Part shown: piece after piece, positions 1 to 10,400 of the stretch
Position numbering within the stretch: the first letter of the stretch is position 1
How the letters are laid out: every line of letters starts with the position of its first letter
NCBI GenBank assembly: GCA_008360955.1
Contig: LUCM01000684.1
Location: forward strand, 121,315 to 185,314
Direction of reading: 5' to 3'
Origin: Fasciolopsis buskii
Taxonomy: Eukaryota; Platyhelminthes; Trematoda; Plagiorchiida; Fasciolidae
Length of the DNA stretch: 64,000 nucleotides
Program-made: the position numbers and the translations under genes
The notes under the pieces: generated by a model
Told to the model about the DNA's origin: nothing
Database searches by the model: none
What the model saw: only the letters and a program-made list of their open reading frames with translations

Positions 1-478
1 CTTTATCTGCGCATTTGGGCGGTGAAGTTGAACTCCTCCTAGGGAACAGAAATTTTGTCTCAGAGTATCCTGATGATATCACCTTGCTGAGCGACAATGC
101 ACAGGCAATTCGATTGTCCTTAAATCGCCTGACGATTGGAGTGTCCAGGTGCGATATGTGATTTACATCCTAAAACTGTGAGCCGATTCCGCAAGACTGG
201 CAGGAGCCTGTGCATGCACTAGCCAATTGTGGTGATCGGTTAGAGGTAGTCAATAGCTCCAAGTACCTCAGCAGCTTAATCACACTTGGTAGAGGTGTTG
301 GGAATTTGGTCCTATCATGAATTTCATGGTTGGGTTCTAAGACATGAGGATTGTTGTTGGTTGGAGGCGCTGACAGATGTAGCTGAGAACCGAAGTGAAT
401 GGTGCGACTCCAATTTGGCCTGTCTATGGAACTCATGCACCTTAAAAATCGTCTGGAAACAGGCAAAAATTAAAAGTT
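1..478 (+). mobile_element. Non-LTR retrotransposon (LINE), 3' part of reverse transcriptase, copy 1
   Basis: Degenerate + strand copy cut by the window edge. Around 63-135 it reads EYPDDITLLSDNAQAI, the catalytic YxDD region of a non-LTR reverse transcriptase (YPDD at 66-77; family members usually have YADD). Further on DWQEP, GDRLEVVNSSKYLSSL and, near 360-400, WLEALTDVAENRSEW match the thumb region and C-terminal tail of the trematode LINE polyprotein. Stops and frameshifts show that it is dead. It is nearly identical, as reverse complement, to 5205-5690 and resembles 23090-24010. It lacks about 465 bases of the C-terminal region that copy 3 retains; the junction is near 315-325. The right edge is approximate, since similarity to the other copies fades at about 468-480. 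Confidence 0.85.
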
Positions 479-2457
479 GTGTGATGAAAATATGGAAATA
501 CAGCTGGTTTATTGTGATTTATTTTTCCCTTGTTACTCATCCCCCTTCTGTGCGGTCTCATTGACACGTTGCTGCTCTGGAACCATGGTTATTTTTACCG
601 CGATGTATTATGTATACATAGGCGCATTTGTTGTATTTATGTATCTATTTATATGTGCATATATGTACTTATGTGTGCTTGCATATCGCTTCTTTTCTGG
701 TGTGTTTTTGCTGGTCACAGTAACTGGTTCACACTGCAATACTGGTGTAGACGTATTTGAACTCACTCTTCAACTTATCATGTGCCCTACCGTCTGGGAT
801 AAGAAGGCCACACAGAACGACTTTGTACAATTTACTAATATACACTACTTTTCTGCTCACGCAAACTACGAGTACTAGTCCAATTCAGCTGCTTCAAACC
901 CGATCGCTCAACATGGGATTTCTGTGCTCTCTATCATTTGAAGACGAGAATTGACGCGGGTGATAGTACATGACGATTCAGTTTAATTTGGTCCGAAAGA
1001 GGAAACTTGTGTTCACCACATCCGCAGTAATCTAACATGGAATGTTTGAGAAAACCAGTATAACAGCTAATTGTTAACTTAGCCCGTACATTTTCTGCTT
1101 TGCGCTAACCTTAAAAGTTACGCGTTTGAAAAATCAATCAAGATTTACATGGAGTAAACGAAGAATGATTTTGGCATAAGTACATCGAATTTTATGCAGC
1201 CTCGTCTCCCTCCTAGTAAGGTTTGGGTTTGAAGTATTTGGATGTGGATAGTTGATTTGTGATTGGAAAATTTAGGAGACTTAGATTAATGAATTCTGTT
1301 TTTGAAAAATCTGGTAAAGAGGGATTAATGTTGGCCTGTTTCACGAAATAATACAGTACGTTAAATTCCCAGCGGTTCTGGGTATTACGAAGTTGATGTT
1401 TTCCGATGTCCTGTGATCAGCTATCAAAACGCCACTTTCAGTGGCCACAAGATGTCAAATTTCATGAGATCAGCTGTCAAACTGTAGTCAAACGGTCAAC
1501 ATTTTGACGCTTGGATATGAATGTTTTCGGTTCGAATCCTTGCGTTGTCGGTCCCCTTTATGAAGGTCATGTACATCGTTGCGTCACGGTCAAAGAGAGT
1601 GAGAATGTGAATGAATAATGCTTAAGAGTCAACCTCAAATGTTTCATGTCTGGTTACCCGAGCGCGTCCTGTGCGTGTCGCATAGTAACGTTTCCTGTCT
1701 GTCCAATTCCTTGGAGTTCCACTAAACATGGACAACTATCTTCACTTATCAACCGCATATCTCTCATCGTTAGACGAATGGAAACTATCGCAGACGAACA
1801 TGGAAGTTGGTATGCCTTGAAAACAAATCATTGTAAAGTTTTTATGTAATCGTAGAGCCCACGAATGCTGAGAACATCATCTGAGTTAGATGTTCTTTGG
1901 CAATTAGGAATTAAAAAATTTCAAAGCATCGTCTTGTTCTACTTATTCTCGGTGAATCGGGAAAGTAAAAACGATTGGAAATAATGGATATCCCCGGACG
2001 GCTAATCGGGAAAAAGTCGGCCGATCTCAGAGGTCACGGAGGAGATGCTTCTCAGGATCAATAAGAAACATCGACAAAGGATCGATAAGCTGACTCACGA
2101 ATTCAGTGAAGCAGCTCTTGGTTACATTACAAGCCACCATGGTAAAACCAGATATTAACCGATTGCGCCGATAGCTTCTCCGAAATCGTTTATTGGTGGC
2201 CAGTACGCTGCACGATCCGTACCTCAAGTTCTAATCACCCAAAATGATTTGGAGACATTTGAGGCCTTTTGCTGAACTTATTTATTTGGTTTGTTTGTGT
2301 ATTTTGCACCGGTGATCCCACTGAGGGCAAAATTCGCCTACCAGTGGTTCGTTGTTCAGGTGTAGTCTTTTTACTGTCTTAACACCATTCGACTGTTTTT
2401 ATCTATCGCACAATGGTTTTTCACCTGTTTTCCATACGCATTCCCACTCCAAATCAG
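479..2457. other. Non-coding stretch upstream of the first afadin exon
   Basis: I see no convincing gene, RNA or repeat here. Open frames are short and overlap in several frames (for example 477-878 and 1646-1849), with no recognisable motif. Near 1535-1550 there is a GGTTCGAATCC that looks like a tRNA B box, possibly a SINE remnant, but no matching A-box half is clear. The last 45 bases (2413-2457) are a pyrimidine-rich tract ending in CAG, a good splice acceptor. They also happen to be open in the exon's frame back to an ATG at 2413. Confidence 0.6.
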
Positions 2458-2653
2458 CGCAACGAATTCAACGGCGTAGTTCGATTCTTCTTCCAAGGCG
2501 ATGATGGTAAATATCAATCCAAGTGTCTTCGTATTTCCAATGCGGCCACCGCTTGTCAGCTGGTCAATATATTAGTTGAGAAGTTTCATCCCGACTTGAA
2601 AATGCTCACCGCCGGTCGTTATGCTCTTTATGAATATCACTCCACTTCCGGAG
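2458..2653 (+). CDS. AFDN: Afadin (AF-6/canoe) exon: first half of RA1 domain
   Basis: Afadin is an actin-binding scaffold at cadherin/nectin junctions; its RA domains bind Ras/Rap GTPases. This exon translates as NEFNGVVRFFFQ, then SKCLRISNAATACQLV, then EKFHPDLKMLTAGRYALYEYH, which follows the ubiquitin-like fold of afadin RA1 almost residue for residue. The donor is GAG|GTGAGT at 2653/2654, leaving one base of a Glu codon. The acceptor chosen is AATCAG at 2452-2457 after a long pyrimidine tract. An alternative is an in-frame ATG at 2413, because the extra residues HLFSI..PT faintly resemble the afadin segment just before RA1. There is no AG acceptor between the upstream stop (about 2380) and that ATG, so the longer version would have to be a start exon. 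The upstream N-terminal exon was not found. Confidence 0.88.
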
Positions 2654-5204
2654 GTGAGTTGTGATTAGGGAAATATGCCTGAGTGGTTGTCCATCTCAGC
2701 GAGAGAAAATTGTTTATTCGTTTGATCTGCCACTCACTGTATACCAACTGTGATACGGATAGCCAGCTCATTCATGGGGGCTATTAAAATACCGTGGGAT
2801 GAGTTTGATTTGAGAACACCCCGAGGATTAACTGTGGTACGTACCGGGAGACTTAAGTCTGACCGACCTAAAAAGCACAAAAACAGAAAAACCGACGTAA
2901 GCCGAGGCCCAGTAAGCAACTTGACCAGCATCGACATTTACACAAGCAAACTAATGCGGTGCAGTACGGAAAATAGCAAACAGTTGTCATAGGCTAGATG
3001 TGAGTACCCAAATTTCGTCACTCATAAAAATAACAAGTTGAATGGTAACTTGGCTTGCATAAGCAAATCTTAGCTCAGCCATTTACTTCGATGGCTCAAA
3101 CGGTGTAAAATATATGCGGTTACATGTGAAAATCTTACACAAAAATTGCTTAACACGTGATATGTTTTAACTTACCATCTCCAAGAGGTTAACTGCTCCT
3201 TGTTGAACCTGAATCCTCCTACCAAATCCGGGGCTGATTCTCAGGTGAATGAACTGCCCAATGAAATATTTGAAGATGTAATACAAAGTAATTCGGGTGG
3301 AAGATACAGTCTTGTTTGTCGCAGTGCTTGGTCTGCATTCCTGTCGCATGCCCCAGCTATCAGCTGATTGTCTGTTTGTCTAATAATTTCACTAGATTTC
3401 AGTTCACCTTCGAAAATAGCACTTTTGAATGCTGATAGGCGTCTTTTATCGTGTATACTGTCCGCCCAATAAGTGAGCCCTATGGATAAGCAGTGTTCCA
3501 AAGGTTCCACGCTTTCAGTTCATGCTATTTCCATCTTGACTTGCCTACATACTGTTTCACGTGATATAGTCTGTCGTTGCAGGAGTTCAGGTCACAGAGA
3601 TTACATCCAGTAATAAATTTGCATTCCCTAATGACTGACAGCCTAACGTTTTAGTGTTCCCTTTGACCTTATACGATGCATATGGAGGCAAAATTCGTTT
3701 GACGCGCAGTCCGAAAGCGGCGATCATGATAGTCAGTCTACGAAATTCCCAATGACCGGTCTGATTGACTGATTAATGTGACCATTGACAACAGAGGGAC
3801 CACGAGGTTGTGGTATTAGCGCTCCATGAAACCAGTTTAGAGCAATTAAATTTCACTTACCCTATCTGATATTTACGGTCCGTAACCCATCGAGCTGTGC
3901 CACCACAATCTACGTCATATGTCGTTCATTCATCGGGTACAAACTTCGACCCGAAAAACATTTTTGAATACCCATTGATTGGTCGTCAACAGAGCTTGGT
4001 TTGAGGTGAACCACGATGTGGCGAACTTGGAAGGACGAACAGTTGTTAGTAGATTATTTGGATCAATGATTAGTCTTTTACGTTAATCAATCAAGAAAAT
4101 AAATTAACGATAACAATACCAGTCTATTGTAGAAATATAAGAATACCCTGAAAGAGTAATGAACCACATGTCGCAAGTTACTATCAGGCGGTCTTCAGGG
4201 ACCACAACTCGGTGAGTGGAGGCAGTTAACTCGTTTATAGGTTGCTTTCCCGTGAACTTCCATAGGGAACTCTTAAGAACGTTCTAACTATTCCAACCAA
4301 AATAGAACATTTCCATTTTTTATATGAAAGTTTCGCTAATAGGCAAATTTTTGTTTGTTTCTGTTAGGGGACGTTGTCGGATATAACATGGAACGAACAA
4401 TTCCCTAATTATGCTGACTTAAATGGGGCAGCCTTATTGAAGAACTGAAAAAGGCTATTGATGACCGCGTGACTAGAGCCGAAAGCAAATTTTGTTCGCC
4501 CGACTAAGCCTCGTCTAACAAGCTACATTGAAATAAAATAAAGTTTTTGATATACCTTTGAAACTGTTTCTTATCTCATTTGTCATCGTGTAATTTCACT
4601 GTTTAATCTCCACTAGTTCTTATGGAAGACAAGATTCATTTTCGCTAACCTACCACACACACGATGCCGCCTCAAACGGTCTTCCGTGCATAACGTTTGC
4701 ATTGCAAGTCTGATTTGCGTTGCCATTGTCTGAGGCTAGATCAACTCGAAGACAATTACGGGCAACCATGACCCTGAAACTTGGAGTGACATAAAACCAT
4801 AGTAAGGTCTCATTGCGTAAAATGTGGTAACGACCTGGATGAGAATGCGTTACTATCAGCCCCGAAGGTGCCGGCGAATCTGTTATTCGAACCTCTGACC
4901 ATTTTGGTAACAGACGATCCGACCATTTGACCACCCCTGGCCAGGGATACTATTTGCGCTTCTCCAGTGTTACTAGAGAAAATGATGCACCTGAAAAGAT
5001 GATGACGCACACGTGTAACTTTTGATTTTTTGGGTAGTTTTGGAATTATACGTAAATTGCGATCAATATGAATCCATATATCCACGTCCGCTATATATAT
5101 ATATATCTTGCAAACCTACTTGAGAAAGGCATGGGGACAACTCAATGTATGGGAACGGAACGTCGCAGAAGGAGGAAAAATGGGGATCAAACAAATCACC
5201 GTAA
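2654..5204. other. Afadin intron, first part, no recognised content
   Basis: Intron sequence between the two RA1 exons. Open frames at 2750-2992, 3241-3510 and 4650-5085 are short, occur on both strands and show no family motif. A short (TA)n run sits at about 5092-5105, just before LINE copy 2 begins. I see nothing else that can be supported. Confidence 0.6.
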
Positions 5205-6650
5205 AAAATTTGCGATATTTTGGCTGTTTCCAAATTCTTTTAAGGCGGATGAGTTTTAAAGACAACCCACACAGCATTCGCCCCATCGACTACGGTTCTG
5301 AGCTACATCTGTCAGCGCCTCCAACCAACAACAATCCTCATGTCTTAGAACCCAACCATGAAATTCATGATAGGACCAAATTCCCAACACCTCTACCAAG
5401 TGTGATTAAGCTGCCGAGGTACTTGGAGCTATTGACTACCTCTAACCGATCACCACAATTGGCTAGTGCATGCACAGGCTCCTGCCAGTCTTGCGGAATC
5501 GGCTCACAGTTTTAGGATGTAAATCACATATCGCACCTGGACACTCCAATCGTCAGGCGATTTAAGGACAATCGAATTGCCTGTGCATTGTCGCTCAGCA
5601 AGGTGATATCATCAGGATACTCTGAGACAAAATTTCTGTTCCCTAGGAGGAGTTCAACTTCACCGCCCAAATGCGCAGATAAAGTGTAGTGTAGAACATC
5701 GTTTGTGAAGAACTTGGAAAGAAACGGGGATATAGGGCAGCCTTTCCGTGCTCGACTGGAGACGACGACGGGAGGCGAAAGCTGACCATAAGCCCTAACG
5801 CGAACTGAGATATGAAGTACAACTGTTTGAGGACCGACACATAGTACTCAAGTAGTCCACTCATCAACAAACAGTGCCATAATGCACACCTATCAACACA
5901 ATCAGGGGATGTGCGAATGTCTGAGATCATGATGGTTGTTGGCCTTTGGAAGGTAAACCGTTGTTTTAACACCTGTCGGAGTGTGAGAATTTGATCGATG
6001 TATCCACGAGCAGTGCAAAACGCGGCCTGTTCCTTACGAGTTTGTCGTTCGCTCATGTTGAACAGCCTGCGAAGAGTGACGCGCGAAGGCAGCTTTGATA
6101 CTATCAAGATTGGGCTGATATTCCTGTGACTAGCCCAGTCATTATGCAAGTTCTTCCTGAATTTGAGGGCAACGATCAACCCCCATCCCAAAAGAAGTTA
6201 TCTTTCTGGGATTACTGAATCTTCGCAAGCAATACTTGGGGTTCCGCGACCGGTTCCATTATTCCACTTTTCAATGGAATCTAGGGAAACCCATCGGAGC
6301 CCACGGATTTGTGACTTCCGAATGCTCGGATTTCCTTGAGAATCTCTACTTCAGTTGAGTGATCTCTTGTAACAGGTCACCGGACGCTTGCTGGAATAGC
6401 TACGGGAGGGTCCGGCACCGTGGTTTAGGTAAAGTTTGCCTGAAATTGCTCCACTCAGCGTACAAGAGGTTGATGTTGGTTGTAGATAGGCGAATGGTCA
6501 GCCTTACGGATCGTTTTGCTCATATCTTTTGCTTTCTTGTCGGCAGTTCAGATGAGATGAAACAGCTTGCGGGGTTTTCCGCTGGCCGCAACGCGTTCCT
6601 TGAGCCCTAATTAAATGGTCTTAGTAACAGGGTAGCGGAATGCCCGTAAC
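5205..6650 (-). mobile_element. Non-LTR retrotransposon (LINE), reverse transcriptase, copy 2
   Basis: Read on the minus strand, 6650 to 5205 gives reverse-transcriptase blocks in order: KERVAASGKPRKLFHLI (about 6600-6550), EIRAFGSHKSVGSDGFP (about 6345-6295), then one long open frame (6191-5643). That frame contains the blocks RNISPILIVSKL, EQAAFCTARGYIDQILTLRQ, PDCVDRCALWHCLL and HGKAALYPRFFPSSS. These correspond to the fingers and palm of a trematode RTE/CR1-like LINE. The motif A aspartate and the GxPxSPF block are damaged (DIRTSPD and GKAALYPRF). The tail (5690-5205) repeats copy 1 in inverse orientation, including the same C-terminal deletion (junction near 5365-5370). Several stops and frame changes make it non-functional. 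The upper limit at 6650 is where recognisable protein similarity ends; it may reach about 6790. Confidence 0.88.
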
Positions 6651-7361
6651 CCACTGGAGACTGATGACTGACTGTACAGTTCATACTTCCTTCTGGTGGA
6701 ACTAGAAATCCTGGTGTCCAGCAAACCCTTTGTCTACTGATGCTGGAATGCACACAGCTTTATATTTCGTACACCGCCCTTGTTTCGTTTGAAATCAGGG
6801 TTTAGCCAACTCCCCTAGACCGGTTACCGAAGGCCAGCCCACACGTTGCAGGGTCCCGTGCATTCTTCACGCTCCTCAAATTTCAGTTGGTACACCGCTG
6901 CTGCGAGAAGGCAGTGCCCATGGCTTCTTCAACGAAGGCTTTTTGGAACGCAGTTCATTTGGGAGAATTTCTATATGCGTTCGGGGCGAGCACCTGACTC
7001 GTAGCCCGAGATACGCCCCGCACCATGCTGAGACATTTAGGGATTACTCTGAATCATGGCAGTAAACAGTGAACGGCGGCTTTTTTCTCCGAAACGACCA
7101 CATCCTGGCAATTTTTAGTATATGAGCTCAGATTATCAAATCTCTGTGCTACCAGGTGCTAAAAACAGTTTGTACATGGCGTCCATTCGTTGTCCTCGTG
7201 TTTTTAATTTTACAAATATATCTCTTATTTTATCTATTTAAGGATTCGGTTCTCGCTAAGAGTCGCATCATTCGACTACACGAATCTCGATGGTTTTGAC
7301 CATTAAATTGTTAACGCTATCAGTCAAATAGAGTATCTCTCCTCATCTACCCACTTCACAG
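6651..7361. other. Intron remainder before second RA1 exon
   Basis: 6651-6790 may be a further decayed upstream part of the adjacent LINE, but the match is weak. From about 6790 to 7330 I recognise nothing. 7331-7361 is the acceptor tract, CTCTCCTCATCTACCC followed by ACTTCACAG. Confidence 0.5.
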
Positions 7362-7495
7362 AACGTCGTCTAGGCGCTAATGAGGCTCCATTACTGGTTC
7401 AGCTGAATTGGGCGTTTGATGAACGGGAAATTCGTTTCATTCTACGAGACGAATCGAAACCACTGCCTTCCACCCGGAGTACACTAGCACTTGAA
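7362..7495 (+). CDS. AFDN: Afadin exon: second half of RA1 domain
   Basis: Joined to the single leftover base of the previous exon (G + AA = Glu), this reads ERRLGANEAPLLVQLNW, then AFDEREIRFILRDESKPLP. Afadin RA1 ends with the same pattern: a Glu-Arg-Arg/Lys-Leu turn, a PLxVQLNW strand, and a DxREGRFVLKNE strand. The acceptor is TTCACAG at 7355-7361 and the donor GAA|GTGAGT at 7495/7496. The exon adds 134 nt and returns the frame to phase 0, which the next exon requires. It is followed by an intron of about 37 kb, most of the window. I judge it a real exon because reading phase, splice sites and domain order all agree. Confidence 0.93.
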
Positions 7496-10400
7496 GTGAG
7501 TTCTATTCTTCCTGGGAGGATGGGTAGTTTAATTTAATTCGATTTGAAGTACCTTGATATTCTGAAGCTCAGTCCTATTTTCATGCAGCGATTGTTCTGC
7601 TACAGCCAGCTAACTGATTCCACAATGAAAAGATATCAAGTAGCTTAATCTGTTCTGGTTACCATATCGCGCCTGAATAGTAACAATCTAAGAGGTTGAT
7701 TTACGTGTTCGAACGGAAATGGCAAAACTTAATGAGTCAAAGTGCATAGAGCCCGTCGACTAGCACTTCAGTGCACTCAATTCAGCCAGAAATCGAAACT
7801 ATCTCATACAGTTTGCTATTTCATTAACCGGGTCGTGTTCGAATCCAATGGGAACGCATTGATTTTACCGTTATCGGTCTGTCGGAACGACTGATGTGGT
7901 GTGCATTACCAATGACAGTAGGAGAAATACTGAAATATCCATAAGCAAAGCGTGAAATCTAGTGTTCTCAAGTATGGAACATATGTACTATTATTCCATA
8001 ATTATCCTCCATATTAGTTATAGAAAACTGAGCCAAACAATCAGGAGTGAGTAAATTATGCTTTTTGGGGTTGAATTATTTGAATTTTTCTGTGGGGGGA
8101 GGGGACTTCTAGTAATTATTTCCAAGCAATTAATCAAATGTTTGTTGAGAGCAGTCGCTGTCAGATGCGAAGAAATCCGCGCGAAGTACCTCGCCTGGGG
8201 ATTTGTGATTAACTGAGTGAAAACGGACCTAGGCCACTTTTTCTTTAGTGTCATGTGTTTATACAAATAGCGTTTCTTTGTAAGTCTTGAAGTTAGGTTA
8301 TTTCGGTCGTCAGAGCTTGGTAAGATATCTCGAAGCTTTCATATAGAAATTTACATGAAGAATCAGAAATTTGGGCCGGGGACGACAAGTCGCACTTTCG
8401 AGTTCGCGTCCAAGAGGTTCACCTTTTCTTCCGGCTTATGGAATTATAAACTTACAAGTCAAAAAGGACCCCTATCAGAGACAGAAGAAGGGTGAAGACG
8501 AACGAGATGAGAGAAGTGAACGTACAGGTCGAATTTCATTGTGATAAAGGTGCGCACTTACCAGTAACCCTGATGATCGAAATTCGATACTAGTGAATAG
8601 TCTGAGAAGCAGAATCTAGTCTCTAGCTCTCCCCACAGCAAACCGTTCACATTGCTTTGGTCTAAAACCCGTTATCTCCATTTTCTACTTTTAGAATATC
8701 AAAGCATATGTCCTATCGAAATTGCATGTTTTAGGGTTATGAATAATGTAGAAAAACATGCGATCGGTTGAAGAGAAAGACTTGAAAATGTGGCCATTTA
8801 AAGATGCCCCTTGGTAATAAATGACCGCCGAAGTAGGAGATCAGCATTTCAGTCGATCTTCTAAGATAGATCCCGGATAGCTTTTTCACGTTTCGTTTTA
8901 TTTGTTTTCTTTTCAGTTTGTAACGATACAATCAACCTTATCTACTGGGCTAATGGATCTCAAACGTAACTGCTATAAACCTTCTCATTAAACTGTTTTA
9001 ATGGCCATTGCTCAGTCTCCCGGATGCAGTAGCTCCGTCTGATGACTCTGATCAAGAACACGGCTCGTAAAACTACCAGTCTAGAGTATGAGGAATGTAG
9101 CAACAACGTTTCGAGTAAAGGAAGGTGTCCGATTCGTACGCCTGGCCGAATAACGCATTCTTTCACTTATGAATGATTGTGGCTTGTAGAGTTCATGCGA
9201 AACCCTAACAAGTGTAGCGCGGAAGCATACGCTGCGGATGATTTCACACGTTTCGTCCATACCATGCACCTAGGCGTTACCCACTTCAAAAGATATCGTA
9301 TATTATTTGAATTATGTAATATAAGAACAGCGTGGTCGGGAATGTTTGTAATGGGCCGACGCTTCGCTTACGTTGAGAAACATCCTCGATCGATACGACC
9401 TGAAGTGCATTCGGTTCCGACTTCTTAACACCGTACGCTGGTAAAGTTAAGGTCTGAATATCGGAAACATTTATCTCAGACACCTAAACTTTCTAGGGTT
9501 CATTATTTGAATCATTCAGTAGTTTCGTATAACTCTCGTAGATTGCGAATTGATACCTAGTTTTAAGTTCCACCAAAACTGGTATTTGGAAACCGTTCTC
9601 GCGAAGCATTGACCATTTGTACTAGAACGAGTAAGAAAAATTAAAGATAAAATTGGGTTTGGTCTGCTTTGGCTGCTTTATTGCAACTGTAACGTAGCAT
9701 AATGGCTCGTTCCGATGAGTAGATGTGATAACGAGCTCGCTGGAGTTTAGCAAATTCGATCGAACGCCACCATTGGAATGAAACCGGCTAGGCCAACGAG
9801 GATCAAGTGTGCACTGAGGCAGGTAGACAAGTCGTTCTCTGGTCCAAATAAATATGAAAGCTCTGAGTAGAAAGAAATACAAGATTGCCAATAGTTAAGT
9901 GTCAGGGTATTCAGAATATGAATCAACTATGGTAGAACCACGTTACGGTTGGTTGTAAAGTATTAACATTCAAAGAACATTACGTATAGAAAGCACTGGA
10001 CTTAATAGTTAAGTTCAGTTGTCACACGTATTATTACACGTGCCCACTTTCAGACTCTGAATGTTTGTTGTTATCTGAGACAAGTAATTAACGGATGGAT
10101 TGAGCTTTTCAGCTCGTGGTATTTGGCAATCTGATGAACTGCCTCTAATAACAGACAGAGTCAAACGTGGTATGCTTAGTTTTTGGTCCCGAGTCCATGA
10201 AATCTGCTCGCTGGAATGATCTAGAACCGCTGTCATTGATTTGCTGGCATTCGAGATGCTTTTTTATCTGTTCAATGATCACTTACTGTTCCGCTGTTTT
10301 AGTCAGACACCCTAAATTGCAAAGCAAGTACGTCCAAATGAAGGCCTGGTAGATCTTTGGGAGCCAGTAACTGAATACTCAGTTTATGTGCCCTTTGAAT

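Noticed and set aside
1535..1550. Isolated B-box-like GGTTCGAATCC (also near 7829, 13715, 15195, 36130, 37660, 39043)
   Set aside because: Single short matches without an A box at the right distance; possible SINE remnants, but not supportable as elements.
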